DNA of 64,000 nucleotides, taken from positions 536,085-600,084 of the forward strand of contig NZ_VNIP01000001.1 of NCBI RefSeq assembly GCF_008370325.1, given 5' to 3'. Source of the stretch: Martinezella tropici (GTDB lineage Bacteria; Pseudomonadota; Alphaproteobacteria; Rhizobiales; Rhizobiaceae). The stretch's first letter is position 1. Every line of letters begins with the position of its first letter. Of the stretch, positions 17,419 through 27,981 are shown one piece after another. The notes under the pieces are model-generated. The model worked only from the letters and a program-made list of their open reading frames with translations, was not told the origin of the DNA and searched no databases. The position numbers and the translations under genes are program-made.

Positions 17419-18339
17419 ATGCCAGCCAATACAATCTCAAATCATGATGGAAGTAGGACCTATCGTCCATGTGCCGCCGAAAGCCGCCGGAGGGCTGATA
17501 GGTGGTCGATGGCTCTGCTGATGGGCCTGTTAGGAGGCTGTGCCGCCGCGCCGCTGGATCGTGCGGGATCCCTGCGGTCCTATGATGGTATGACCCGATC
17601 AGACGGGCTGGTCGCGCACTCGCTTCTTCGGGTGAGCAAGGATGATGTTCTTGCGGCGAAGGCCGTGAAGATCATTCCCACAGCTTTTTCGATGCGCGCT
17701 GAAAGCGCCGGTTTCACGCCCAAGCAGCGCGATCTCGTCACCAATGCGGTCGACAGGGCGCTTTGCTCCGGATTGAGCGAACGCTTCGTCGTAGTCGGCC
17801 TGTCCGAGCCGGCGGATCTGACCGTTCGCGCCCTCGTGACACAGGTCAAGGCGACGAATGCGACGGCTGTCGGAGTCTCGAAAGTTGCATCCGTGGGCAA
17901 GAGCGTATTGCTGCCGGGTGTGCCTATGCCCGTTCCGCGCATCCCGATCGGCATGGGCAGCCTCTCGCTCGAGGCGGAAGCTTTCAACCCCCAGGGCGTG
18001 CAGAAGGCTGTCATGATCTGGGGACGCGGCGCAAGCGCATTTCTTGATTCGGGAACGGTCGCCAAGGAGGGAGATGCCTACAGCCTCGCCGCCAAATTCG
18101 GCGGCGATTTCAGCAAGATGCTGGTCAAGGGTAAGACGCCGTTCGGAGCGACGCCCTCTTTCCCTTCCAAGGCGAAACTGGCGGCGCTCGTCGGCCGGGC
18201 ACCCAAGTATGAGGCCTGCAAGGTATTCGGCAAGTCACCGGGTGTGACGGGCTTTGTAGGAGCACGTCTCGGTCTTCCGCCGGCGTGGACGGACAAGGCT
18301 CCGGCGAATGCGGAAAAAACGGCATCGAAGGCGCCTTGA
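17419..18339 (+). CDS. DUF3313 family lipoprotein
   Basis: A 306-residue envelope protein. A hydrophobic stretch ending in LLGGCAAAP (Cys near residue 41) is a lipoprotein signal, so the mature protein should be lipid-anchored. It is preceded by an unusually long basic N-terminus (RTYRPCAAESRRRADRWSM), so the true start may be nearer the ATG at 17509, although that leaves a very short signal. The next section (SYDGMTRSDGLVAHSLLRV, then ALCSGLSERFVVV) matches the DUF3313 pattern; the family's role is unknown. The Lys-rich Ala-containing tail is low complexity. Divergence from the TetR gene suggests inducible expression. Confidence 0.75.
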   Translation: MPANTISNHDGSRTYRPCAAESRRRADRWSMALLMGLLGGCAAAPLDRAGSLRSYDGMTRSDGLVAHSLLRVSKDDVLAAKAVKIIPTAFSMRAESAGFTPKQRDLVTNAVDRALCSGLSERFVVVGLSEPADLTVRALVTQVKATNATAVGVSKVASVGKSVLLPGVPMPVPRIPIGMGSLSLEAEAFNPQGVQKAVMIWGRGASAFLDSGTVAKEGDAYSLAAKFGGDFSKMLVKGKTPFGATPSFPSKAKLAALVGRAPKYEACKVFGKSPGVTGFVGARLGLPPAWTDKAPANAEKTASKAP

Positions 18340-18381
18340 TCAGCCCTCGATGCCGCCTAGCCGAATTCCGGCGGCTTAGCT

Positions 18382-20205
<1,824 letters not shown>

Positions 20206-20384
20206 GGTCGATCTGCCTCCGTCTGTTCTGCGCTGTGCCCGGAAGACCTGCTTCGATCTATCGTGGTAGAGGGCTTGGCGCGGGGTTCAAAAGTCAATGC
20301 TCTGCCGGCGCACCCTTGCGGGCACATGGCGCAGCACATGTTGCTGTGTCTTTCAGGGTTCGATGACGAGGCCTGCCGGCCGTA

Positions 20385-21083
20385 TCACGGAGCCCAATAA
20401 ATCTCGACCGGAGCAGCGGCCCGGCGCAGCATGGCGCGGATCGGCATCTCGGTTTCCTCGCCTGCTGCCTCCGCCTTGGCGAGGACATCCTTTTTACCTT
20501 CTCCCTCGATATGGAGCACCAGCAATCGGGCATCCTGAAGACTGGAGAAGGTAAATGTCAGCCGCGGCTCGCCCGCACCTTCCGCTTCCATCGTGATGAT
20601 GCCGCGCGGGGTGTTCGGATCGAGTGCGGTTGCGAGATTGCTGCCGCCCGGAAAGAAGGAAGCCGTGTGTCCGTCATTGCCCATGCCGAGGATGGCGACA
20701 TCGAAGGGATGGCCGACAGTCTTGGTCTTTTCCGTGGCGATGGCGGCGGCCTCCTCGACGGAAGCCGCGGCCTGGTAGAGCGGAAGGAAGTTGGCGGCTG
20801 CCGCCTTGTCCTTCAGCAGGTTTTCCTGAACGAGAAGATGGTTCGAGCGCGGATTGTCCGCCGGCACGAACCGTTCGTCGACCAGGGTGATCGTCACCTT
20901 ACTCCAGTCGATCGAGTGCGACGACAGCGCCTGAAAGAAGGCCTTCGGCGTCGAGCCACCGGAGACCGCGATGTTTGCGGAGCCGCGCGCGGCGATGCCG
21001 GACGTGAGGGTCTCGGCCACTTTGTCCGCGAGCTTGCCGGCGAGTTCGGCACCATTAGCAAAAGCATGCATGTTCGCTGTCAT
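20385..21083 (-). CDS. pgl: 6-phosphogluconolactonase
   Basis: Pgl hydrolyses 6-phosphogluconolactone made by Zwf. The 232-residue protein carries the SGGSTPKAFFQAL and VDERFVPADNPRSN motifs and GMGNDGHTASFFPG of the DevB/NagB-like family. It starts 15 bases after zwf ends, so the two are co-transcribed. A second in-frame methionine four codons in (MHAFANG) is an alternative start. Confidence 0.95.
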   Translation of the reverse strand: MTANMHAFANGAELAGKLADKVAETLTSGIAARGSANIAVSGGSTPKAFFQALSSHSIDWSKVTITLVDERFVPADNPRSNHLLVQENLLKDKAAAANFLPLYQAAASVEEAAAIATEKTKTVGHPFDVAILGMGNDGHTASFFPGGSNLATALDPNTPRGIITMEAEGAGEPRLTFTFSSLQDARLLVLHIEGEGKKDVLAKAEAAGEETEMPIRAMLRRAAAPVEIYWAP

Positions 21084-21098
21084 CGTTATCGTCCCGGA

Positions 21099-22574
21099 TT
21101 AGATATCGTCGTGCCAGGTGCGGCCGTCACGCTCGATGAGCGCGATAGCCTGGCTCGGACCCCAGGTACCGGCCGTATAGCCCTGTACCTGCTGGCCGGC
21201 TTCTTCCCAACCCTTGAGGATCGGGTCCACCCACTTCCATGCGGCTTCCACTTCGTCGCGGCGCATGAACAGCGTCTGGTTGGAACGGATGACGTCCATC
21301 AGCAAACGCTCATAGGCGTCCGGATTGCGGACGTTGAAGGCAGACGCAAAGCTCATGTCGAGCGAGACGTTGCGCAGGCGCATGCCGCCCGGACCCGGGT
21401 CCTTGATCATCAGCGACTGCTTGACGCCTTCGTCCGGCTGCAGGCGGATGATCAGCTGGTTGGCGACGATGCGGCCCGCAGCCTGATCGAAGATGGTGTG
21501 CGGAATGTGCTTGAAGGTGATGACGATCTCCGACATGCGGCCGGCAAGGCGCTTGCCGGTGCGGATGTAGAAGGGAACGCCGGCCCAGCGCCAGTTGCCG
21601 ATCTCGGCCTTGATGGCGACGAAGGTTTCCGTGTTGGAGACGCCGCCTTCGAGCTCATCGAGGTAACCCTTGACCGGGCCGCCCGCCGAAGCGCCGGCGC
21701 GATACTGGCCGCGAACCGTCGCCTGCTCGACATTGGAAGCGTTGATCGGCTTCAGCGCGCGCAGAACCTTCAGCTTCTCGTCGCGGACGGCTTCCGAATC
21801 CATCGAGGAGGGGATTTCCATCGCGGTCAGGCAAAGCAGCTGCAGGATGTGGTTCTGGACCATGTCGCGCAGGGCGCCGGCCGTGTCGTAGTAGCCGGCG
21901 CGGCCTTCGAGGCCCACCGATTCAGCGACGGTGATCTGCACATGGTCGATATGGTTGGCGTTCCACAGCGGCTCGTAGAGGGCGTTGGCAAAGCGCAGCG
22001 CCATCAGGTTCTGCACGGTTTCCTTGCCGAGATAGTGGTCGATGCGGAAGATCTGCTCTTCCTTGAAGACCTTGCCGATCGTGTCGTTCAGCTGCAGGGC
22101 CGATGCGAGATCGCGGCCGATCGGCTTTTCGACGACGATGCGGGTCTGCTTGGTGATCAGCTTATGATCGTGGATCTTCTGCGAGATGTCGCCGAAGATG
22201 CCCGGAGCGACGGCGAGATAGAAGGCGCGCACGCGCTCCTTGCCCTCGTCCAGAATCTTCTTCAGCTGGTCCCAGCCGGCGTCGCTGCGAGCATCGACGG
22301 GCACGTAGAACAGGCGAGCCAGGAACTTCTTGACTTCGGCGTCGTCATATTCGCCCTTCTTCAGGTGTTCCTTCAGGGCAGCGTCGGCAAATTTGCGGTA
22401 TTCTTCGTTGGAAAGCGCGCTGCGCGAAGCGCCGATGACGCGTGTCGGCTCGGAAAATTGGCCTTCGACCTGACGATGGTAAAGAGCGGGCAGGAGCTTG
22501 CGTTCTGCAAGGTCGCCGCTGCCGCCGAAAACGACATAATCAAATGGTTCAACGGGAATGATTTGGCTGCTCAT
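21099..22574 (-). CDS. zwf: Glucose-6-phosphate 1-dehydrogenase
   Basis: Zwf oxidises glucose-6-phosphate with NADP, feeding the Entner-Doudoroff and pentose phosphate routes. The 491-residue product has the dinucleotide-binding GGSGDLAERKLLPALY at residues 18-33 and the active-site RIDHYLGKETVQNL near residue 175. It is the first gene of the zwf-pgl-edd operon. An imperfect palindrome sits about 30-60 bases before its ATG. Confidence 0.96.
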   Translation of the reverse strand: MSSQIIPVEPFDYVVFGGSGDLAERKLLPALYHRQVEGQFSEPTRVIGASRSALSNEEYRKFADAALKEHLKKGEYDDAEVKKFLARLFYVPVDARSDAGWDQLKKILDEGKERVRAFYLAVAPGIFGDISQKIHDHKLITKQTRIVVEKPIGRDLASALQLNDTIGKVFKEEQIFRIDHYLGKETVQNLMALRFANALYEPLWNANHIDHVQITVAESVGLEGRAGYYDTAGALRDMVQNHILQLLCLTAMEIPSSMDSEAVRDEKLKVLRALKPINASNVEQATVRGQYRAGASAGGPVKGYLDELEGGVSNTETFVAIKAEIGNWRWAGVPFYIRTGKRLAGRMSEIVITFKHIPHTIFDQAAGRIVANQLIIRLQPDEGVKQSLMIKDPGPGGMRLRNVSLDMSFASAFNVRNPDAYERLLMDVIRSNQTLFMRRDEVEAAWKWVDPILKGWEEAGQQVQGYTAGTWGPSQAIALIERDGRTWHDDI

Positions 22575-22602
22575 GAGCTATCTCTCAATCGGTCTTGGTT
22601 GA

Positions 22603-22635
22603 GGCCCCTTTTAATCTAATCGATTTAAAAAGGCC
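22603..22635. promoter_or_regulatory. Inverted repeat in the zwf promoter region
   Basis: GGCC and TTTTAA at 22603-22613 mirror TTTAAA and GGCC at 22623-22635 around an AT-rich centre with ATCGAT. It lies upstream of zwf on the minus strand, a plausible operator for a sugar-phosphate regulator of the HexR/RpiR type, but the motif is not one I can assign. Confidence 0.4.
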
Positions 22636-22705
22636 AGTGTGCATCGCAAAATTCAGGTCGGCTTTTTAGAACGGATTGCCGGTGGAAGAAATCATCTTCC
22701 GGTTT

Positions 22706-24004
22706 TCAAAACCTGTCGCGCAACGCAAACCACGAGAGCGCCAGGAACAGCAGAGGCGCCCGCATGCGCGCACCGCCGGGGAAGGGCGGAATGTTCAGCT
22801 CCTTGAAGAGATGAAGTTCATCCGCATTCCCGAGTACCGTTTTCGCATAGAGTTTACCGCAATAATTTGACAGCATAACCCCATGGCCGGAATAACCGCC
22901 GATCGAGGTGACGCCGGGCATGACTTCGCGCACGAAGGGCTGGCGCGGCATGGTGATGCCTACCGAACCGCCCCAGGCATAGTCGATCTTTATATCGCTC
23001 AGAGCAGGATAGATTTCGGTGATCTGCCGGCGGATGTGCTGCGTTATGTCGCGTGGATTGTCTGATGTATAGGCCTCACGCCCGCCGAACAGCAGGCGCC
23101 CGTCCTTCGATTTGCGGAAATAGCGCACGACGAACCGCGAATCGGCAACGGCCTCGTTGCCCGGAAGAACCTGCGGGAAGCGATCGAGCGGTTCCGTGGC
23201 GCCGATGAAGGAGCGGATCGGCATGACGTGGCTCGAGGTCACCGGCTCGAGGTTGCCGATATAGCCGTTGCAGGCGATCAGTACCCGGTCGGCGGTGATC
23301 TCGCCGCCATCCGTTTCGATAACGGTCTTGCCGTCCGCTTGGCGAAAGCCCTTTGCCTGGGTCATCTCAAAGAGGGAGGCACCGGCTTCGGCCGCGACGC
23401 GGGCAAGGCCGATGAGAAGCTTCAGCGGGTTGATATGGCCCGTGCCCATATCCCGGACGCCATAGAGATAGAATTGCGAACCCAGCCGCTCCTGGGTCTC
23501 GGCCTGATCCATGAACGTTACGTGCGGATAGCCGTAGCGGGTCGCCGCGATCTCCGCATTGTCCATGTAGTCGCGCTTGTAGCCGCGCTTGTGGGTGACA
23601 TTCATCTGGCCGGGTAGGAAGTCGATGTCGATGCCATGCTCGGAAGAGAAATCGAGAAGATGGCGCTTGGCGTCCTCGGCCAAATCGAAGAGAGCCTTCG
23701 AGCGCTCGTAGCCGATCTTCTCTTCCATCTCTTCCGGCCACCAGCGCTGGCCGGTGCCGAGCTGGCCGCCATTGCGGCCGGAGGCACCATCGCCGAAGCG
23801 GTTGGCGTCGATCAGGACGACGTCGACGCCGCCCTTGGCAAGATTATAGGCGGCCTGCAGGCCGGTATAGCCGCCGCCGACGATCGCAACATCGGCCCGG
23901 CGCGAACCGTCGAGCTTAGGATAGCTCGCCCGCGGGCCGACTGTCGCCTGATAGAAGGAAAGGCCCGGCGCAATCGGGCTCTGCCATGTTTCCTGCAGTG
24001 TCAT
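22706..24004 (-). CDS. FAD-dependent amine oxidase, gamma-glutamylputrescine oxidase (PuuB)-like
   Basis: A 432-residue DAO-family flavoenzyme. The N-terminal ADVAIVGGGYTGLQAAYNLA holds the FAD-binding GxGxxG motif near residue 40, followed by RNGGQLGTGQRWW as in PuuB-type oxidases, and the C-terminal SIGGYSGHGVMLS binds FAD again. In the Puu route the enzyme oxidises gamma-glutamylputrescine to the aldehyde. It begins 11 bases after a PuuA-like glutamine synthetase, which supports this assignment; other amine substrates are possible. The ATG at 24004 follows AAGGAG closely and the extra upstream frame is dropped. Confidence 0.85.
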   Translation of the reverse strand: MTLQETWQSPIAPGLSFYQATVGPRASYPKLDGSRRADVAIVGGGYTGLQAAYNLAKGGVDVVLIDANRFGDGASGRNGGQLGTGQRWWPEEMEEKIGYERSKALFDLAEDAKRHLLDFSSEHGIDIDFLPGQMNVTHKRGYKRDYMDNAEIAATRYGYPHVTFMDQAETQERLGSQFYLYGVRDMGTGHINPLKLLIGLARVAAEAGASLFEMTQAKGFRQADGKTVIETDGGEITADRVLIACNGYIGNLEPVTSSHVMPIRSFIGATEPLDRFPQVLPGNEAVADSRFVVRYFRKSKDGRLLFGGREAYTSDNPRDITQHIRRQITEIYPALSDIKIDYAWGGSVGITMPRQPFVREVMPGVTSIGGYSGHGVMLSNYCGKLYAKTVLGNADELHLFKELNIPPFPGGARMRAPLLFLALSWFALRDRF

Positions 24005-24015
24005 GGGCAGCTCCT

Positions 24016-25452
24016 TCACACGTTGAGCAGAAGGAATTCCCGCTCCCACGGGCTGATCACTTGCATGAAGGTTTCGAATTCGCCGCGCTTGACGCCGACA
24101 TAGATGTCGATGAAATCCTTACCCAGGACCTCTTCGAAAGCCGGCTCGCCTTCCAGGAGCGCAATGGCTTCGAGAAGCCCGCGCGGCAGGTCGATGGAAC
24201 CTTCATTGGCGGAATCCTCGGTCGGCGCGGTCGGCTCCACCTTTTTCATGATGCCGAGCAGGCCGGAGGCGAGCGAGGCGGCGAGCGCCAGATAGGGATT
24301 GGCGTCGGAGCTCGGCAGCCGGTTTTCGACGCGCCGTGCCTGCGGATCGGAAACCGGCACGCGGAAGGCGGTGGTGCGGTTGTCATAGCCCCAGGCATTG
24401 TTGACCGGGCAAGACATGTTCGGTGCCAGCCGGCGATAGGAATTCACATAGGGCGCGAGCATCGCCAGCGCATTCGGCACGTAGCGCTGCATGCCACCGA
24501 TGAATTGGAAGAATTCCTGTGACGGGCTGCCATCCGGATTGGTGAAGACGTTCTTGCCGGTCTCGATGTTCACGACCGACTGGTGGATATGCATCGCCGA
24601 GCCGGGCTGGCTCTGGATCGGCTTTGCCATGAAGGTGGCGTAGATGCCGTGTTTCATGGCCGCTTCGCGAATGGTGCGCTTGAACATGAACACCTGGTCG
24701 GCAAGCTCGATCGGGTCGCCATGGCGCAGGTTGATTTCGAGCTGCGCCGGACCCTCTTCATGGATCAGCGTATCGATCTCCAGGCCCTGCTTCTCAGAGA
24801 AGTGATAGATATCATCGATCAATTCGTCGAATTCGTTGATGCCGGCAATCGAATAACCCTGGCCGCCGAGGATCGAGCGGCCGGAACGGCCTTTCGGCGG
24901 ATGCAGCGGATAGTCCGGATCGTCGTTCTTAGCGACGAGATAGAATTCGATTTCCGGCGCGACCACCGGCTTCCACCCGCGCTCGCGGTAGAGACCCATG
25001 ATGCGCTTCAGCAGATTGCGCGGTGTGTAGGACACCGCATCGCCATCGGAATTGACGATATCGCATATGACCTGCGCCGTCGGATCGCTCTCCCAGGGCA
25101 CGACCGAAAGCGTCGAAAGATCGGGCACCAGCTTCAGGTCGCTGTCGCGCGGCTCGTAGCGGAAGCTTTCGGTCTCCTCCGGATACTCGCCGGAAATCGT
25201 ATGGCGATAGATCGCCGAGGGCAGTGCCAGCGATGTATTGGAGGTGAATTTCGACGTCGGCATCATCTTGCCGCGCGGTACGCCTGCGAGGTCCGGCGTG
25301 ATGCATTCTATGTCCTCGATCCCGCGTGCCCGGAGCCATTGGGCTGCCTCTTTCCAGTTTGCCACGCCGCGTGCCGATCTCAGACTGGGAGGAACCGTAG
25401 GGATTTTCGAGACAGGCACGGAAGCTTTCAGCGGGGTCTTTCTCGCAGGCAT
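24016..25452 (-). CDS. Glutamine synthetase family protein, gamma-glutamylputrescine synthetase (PuuA)-like
   Basis: A 478-residue type I glutamine synthetase fold. The N-terminal DLAGVPRGKMMP and catalytic-domain EEGPAQLEINLRHGDP, PGSAMHIHQS and the later NRLPSSDANPYLALAASLASGL correspond to the metal- and ATP-binding motifs. PuuA-type enzymes ligate glutamate to putrescine as the first step of putrescine breakdown. Partnering with the PuuB-like oxidase just downstream favours this over ammonia assimilation, and no GlnA-type adenylylation Tyr motif is evident. A Pot-type importer lies 6 kb away. Confidence 0.85.
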   Translation of the reverse strand: MPARKTPLKASVPVSKIPTVPPSLRSARGVANWKEAAQWLRARGIEDIECITPDLAGVPRGKMMPTSKFTSNTSLALPSAIYRHTISGEYPEETESFRYEPRDSDLKLVPDLSTLSVVPWESDPTAQVICDIVNSDGDAVSYTPRNLLKRIMGLYRERGWKPVVAPEIEFYLVAKNDDPDYPLHPPKGRSGRSILGGQGYSIAGINEFDELIDDIYHFSEKQGLEIDTLIHEEGPAQLEINLRHGDPIELADQVFMFKRTIREAAMKHGIYATFMAKPIQSQPGSAMHIHQSVVNIETGKNVFTNPDGSPSQEFFQFIGGMQRYVPNALAMLAPYVNSYRRLAPNMSCPVNNAWGYDNRTTAFRVPVSDPQARRVENRLPSSDANPYLALAASLASGLLGIMKKVEPTAPTEDSANEGSIDLPRGLLEAIALLEGEPAFEEVLGKDFIDIYVGVKRGEFETFMQVISPWEREFLLLNV

Positions 25453-25589
25453 AAAACACCGTATTTGCGTTTGTCGGAGACTGCATCATAACCGCAGTTT
25501 GCCAATTGGCGAGGGGGAAACCGCTCGGACTTTCGCCGTATGATGGAAAAGGAAACGAGAGAGCGCGGCGAAGAATGAAGGGCTGAAGC

Positions 25590-26771
25590 GTGGTTGGCAG
25601 ATATGATGTAATCGTCCTCGGTGCGGGCGCGGCGGGCATGATGTGTGCCATCCGGGCCGGCCAGCGCGGGCGCTCCGCCCTCGTGCTCGATCATGCCGCC
25701 GCACCCGGCGAAAAGATCCGCATTTCCGGCGGCGGCCGCTGCAACTTTACCAATATCAATGCCGGTCCGAGGAACTTCCTGTCCGCCAATCCGCATTTCG
25801 CCAAATCGGCGTTGGCGCGTTTCACGCCCAAGGATTTCCTGGCCATGGTCGAGCGCCATGGCATTGCCTGGCACGAGAAAACGCTCGGCCAACTCTTCTG
25901 CGACAACAGCGCCAAGGACGTCATCCGCATGCTGACCGACGAGATGCGCGCTGCCGGAGCGCAACTTCGGTTGCGAACCGAGGTCGGCGGCATCGAGCAA
26001 AGTGCTGGCGGCTATCGCATCAGCACCTCCGAAGGCGTTTTCGAAGCAACCTCGCTGGTCGTGGCGACGGGCGGCAAGTCGATCCCCAAGATGGGGGCTA
26101 CCGGCTTTGCCTATCGCATCGCCGAGCAATTCGGATTGCCCGTTGTCGAGACTCGTCCGGGGCTCGTGCCGCTGACGCTCGATCCGCAATTGCTTCAGCA
26201 TCTGGCGCCGCTGTCGGGCATTGCCGCGCCCGCCGAGATCCGCCATGGCAAGACAGCCTTCCGCGAGGCCCTTCTCTTCACACATCGCGGCCTCAGCGGC
26301 CCCGCCATCCTGCAGATTTCCTCCTATTGGCGGGAGGGTGAGGATATCACCGTCGTGATCGAGCCTGATATCGACCTGTTCGAGCTTCTCAAGAAGGCCA
26401 AGCAGGTGAATGGTCGGCAATCCGCGCAGACAGCCCTTGCCGAGATCCTGCCAAAACGGCTGGCGCAGCATTTCGTCGAGAACGAAGGCATATCCGGCAA
26501 TATGGCCGATCAGTCCGACAAGCGTGTGCAGCAGCTCGCATCATCAATCCAATCCTGGTCGGTCAAGCCGTCGGGGTCCGAAGGCTATCGCACGGCGGAG
26601 GTGACGCTGGGCGGCATCGACACGTCCTGTCTCGATTCGCGGACGATGCAGGTGAAAACCGTCCCCGGCCTCTTCTTCATCGGAGAGTGCGTCGATGTGA
26701 CGGGTTGGCTAGGCGGCTATAATTTCCAATGGGCCTGGGCTTCCGGCCATGTCGCCGGCGAGGCTGCCTGA
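25590..26771 (+). CDS. HI0933-type NAD(P)/FAD-dependent flavoprotein
   Basis: A 393-residue flavoprotein of the HI0933/BaiN group (often labelled aminoacetone oxidase family). The FAD-binding GAGAAGMMCAI sits at residues 11-21, followed by the family hallmark KIRISGGGRCNFTN and a C-terminal FFIGECVDVTGWLGGYNFQW. Substrate and physiological role are unknown in rhizobia. The GTG at 25590 is used because the FAD motif begins at once. It diverges from the PuuA-like gene with 137 bases between. Confidence 0.85.
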   Translation: MVGRYDVIVLGAGAAGMMCAIRAGQRGRSALVLDHAAAPGEKIRISGGGRCNFTNINAGPRNFLSANPHFAKSALARFTPKDFLAMVERHGIAWHEKTLGQLFCDNSAKDVIRMLTDEMRAAGAQLRLRTEVGGIEQSAGGYRISTSEGVFEATSLVVATGGKSIPKMGATGFAYRIAEQFGLPVVETRPGLVPLTLDPQLLQHLAPLSGIAAPAEIRHGKTAFREALLFTHRGLSGPAILQISSYWREGEDITVVIEPDIDLFELLKKAKQVNGRQSAQTALAEILPKRLAQHFVENEGISGNMADQSDKRVQQLASSIQSWSVKPSGSEGYRTAEVTLGGIDTSCLDSRTMQVKTVPGLFFIGECVDVTGWLGGYNFQWAWASGHVAGEAA

Positions 26772-26805
26772 ATTGATCTTGCCAACCGACCGCGAAACGG
26801 GCAAA

Positions 26806-26830
26806 GAGCATCTCCAGCGCGAAGATGCTC
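26806..26830. other. Hairpin between the flavoprotein and ankyrin genes
   Basis: An 8-bp perfect stem GAGCATCT/AGATGCTC with a 9-base loop ends 13 bases before the ankyrin gene's ATG. It has no T-run. It could be a 3' stabiliser or affect translation of the next gene, since it nearly covers its ribosome site. Confidence 0.5.
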
Positions 26831-26843
26831 GATGGAGACAATC

Positions 26844-27356
26844 ATGACGTTCAAAGCCCCGATGTTCCGCCACGCCGTTCTTTCAGGCGTAGTTGCGGCC
26901 GTGACGATGTCGCTTGGCATGCTGGCCGTGACGGCGTCCGATGCGAGCGCTGCTTCCGCGCAATGCAAGAAGCTGGATCCGAACGGCCAGGATGCGGGCG
27001 GCGATACGAATTTCGCCATTGCGATCCGCGACAAGAAAGGCGATGTCGTCAAGAAGATGCTGGCTTGCGGCGCTAAGCTGGACATGAAGACGACGGAGGG
27101 CTGGTATCCGCTGCATACTGCCGCCTATTATGGCCCCGCCGACATGATCGATCTTCTGGTTTCCAAGGGCGCCGACGTCAACGCGCGCGGCGATTACGAT
27201 GGCTGGACGCCTTTGCACATGGCGAGCCAGCAGGATGATCCGGCCGTCGTCAAGGCCTTGTTGAAGGACGGCGCCGACAAGACCGTCAAGTCTGCCTCCG
27301 GCAAGACCGCTGCTGAAATGGCGACCGATCCCGCCATCGCGGCATTGCTGAAGTAG
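26844..27356 (+). CDS. Secreted ankyrin-repeat protein
   Basis: A 170-residue protein with a signal peptide (basic start, hydrophobic VLSGVVAAVTMSLGMLAV, cleavage near ASA) and about three ankyrin repeats in residues 55-165; WYPLHTAAYYGPADMIDLLV and WTPLHMASQQDDPAVVKALL are clear repeat cores. Ankyrin repeats bind other proteins; periplasmic ankyrin proteins occur near catalase and stress genes in other bacteria, but no partner is visible here. GGAGA five bases before the ATG at 26844 favours it over the ATG at 26832. Confidence 0.8.
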   Translation: MTFKAPMFRHAVLSGVVAAVTMSLGMLAVTASDASAASAQCKKLDPNGQDAGGDTNFAIAIRDKKGDVVKKMLACGAKLDMKTTEGWYPLHTAAYYGPADMIDLLVSKGADVNARGDYDGWTPLHMASQQDDPAVVKALLKDGADKTVKSASGKTAAEMATDPAIAALLK

Positions 27357-27509
27357 CGCGCTCTCTCTGCCAATGTGATGGCTGCGCCGCTTTGCGGCTA
27401 ACCTCTGTTTTTGGCGTTTTCTTTTCCTATATTTCTATTTTGTATATTGCCTGTTGCGGGAACGGCCTTTTGCCGGTTATCGTGTCAGTGCGAAAATGGG
27501 AATATACTC

Positions 27510-27653
27510 ATGAATAGAACAAAGCGTCGCGCTCGTGCCATTGCAATCGCTCAGACCCAAGACAATGCCAAGCTCCTGGCGGCAAGGCTTCTGATGTTGG
27601 CGACCGGCGTCACAGCCGCCTGCATCGCCTATCTCGCGGTACGCGGCTTCTGA
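27510..27653 (+). CDS. Short membrane protein
   Basis: A 47-residue frame with a basic N-terminus (MNRTKRRARAIAIAQTQDN) and one hydrophobic helix (about 24-45), typical of small inner-membrane proteins. Only a weak GGGA ribosome site precedes it. No family is recognised. It stands alone after the ankyrin gene. Confidence 0.4.
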   Translation: MNRTKRRARAIAIAQTQDNAKLLAARLLMLATGVTAACIAYLAVRGF

Positions 27654-27981
27654 TCCTTCAGTAGCTTCGTTATTCTTGGCCGTCGCCGGAACGATGGCCT
27701 TTGCTCGCGTACAAATATAGGCTTCCCATCCGCTTTCTCAGCGTTTGATTGTACGTTGCGAGCCCACACAACGCCCTTATCTGAAAATTAATTAATCAGA
27801 CGGACAATTCCCGACGATTTCATGGGGCGCTCTACTGCATGATAGAGCCGAAGCAATGATTGCTTCCCGACATTATACTCGGTAGCCCCGCCTGCGGATA
27901 TTTCAAGAACGATGGTTATACATCCGGTCAGCGCCGAGGTGGCGTCGACGGGGGAGCGGCATGTGAGAGGTCTGAGCCACT
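27654..27981. promoter_or_regulatory. Upstream region of the chemoreceptor gene, with a 17-bp palindrome
   Basis: In this 328-base gap I see GAAGCAAT-G-ATTGCTTC at 27850-27866, a perfect palindrome, followed 7 bases later by TATACT (27874-27879), a good -10 element. The palindrome would lie over the -35 area, so it is a likely operator. Further upstream TCTGA/TCAGA arms (27780-27800) flank an AT-rich core. No convincing gene is present. Confidence 0.5.

Noticed and set aside
20511..22619. 702-codon plus-strand open frame opposite pgl and zwf
   Set aside because: Antisense to two genes with clear active-site motifs; composition (Arg, His, Asp, Val-rich) is typical of a shadow.
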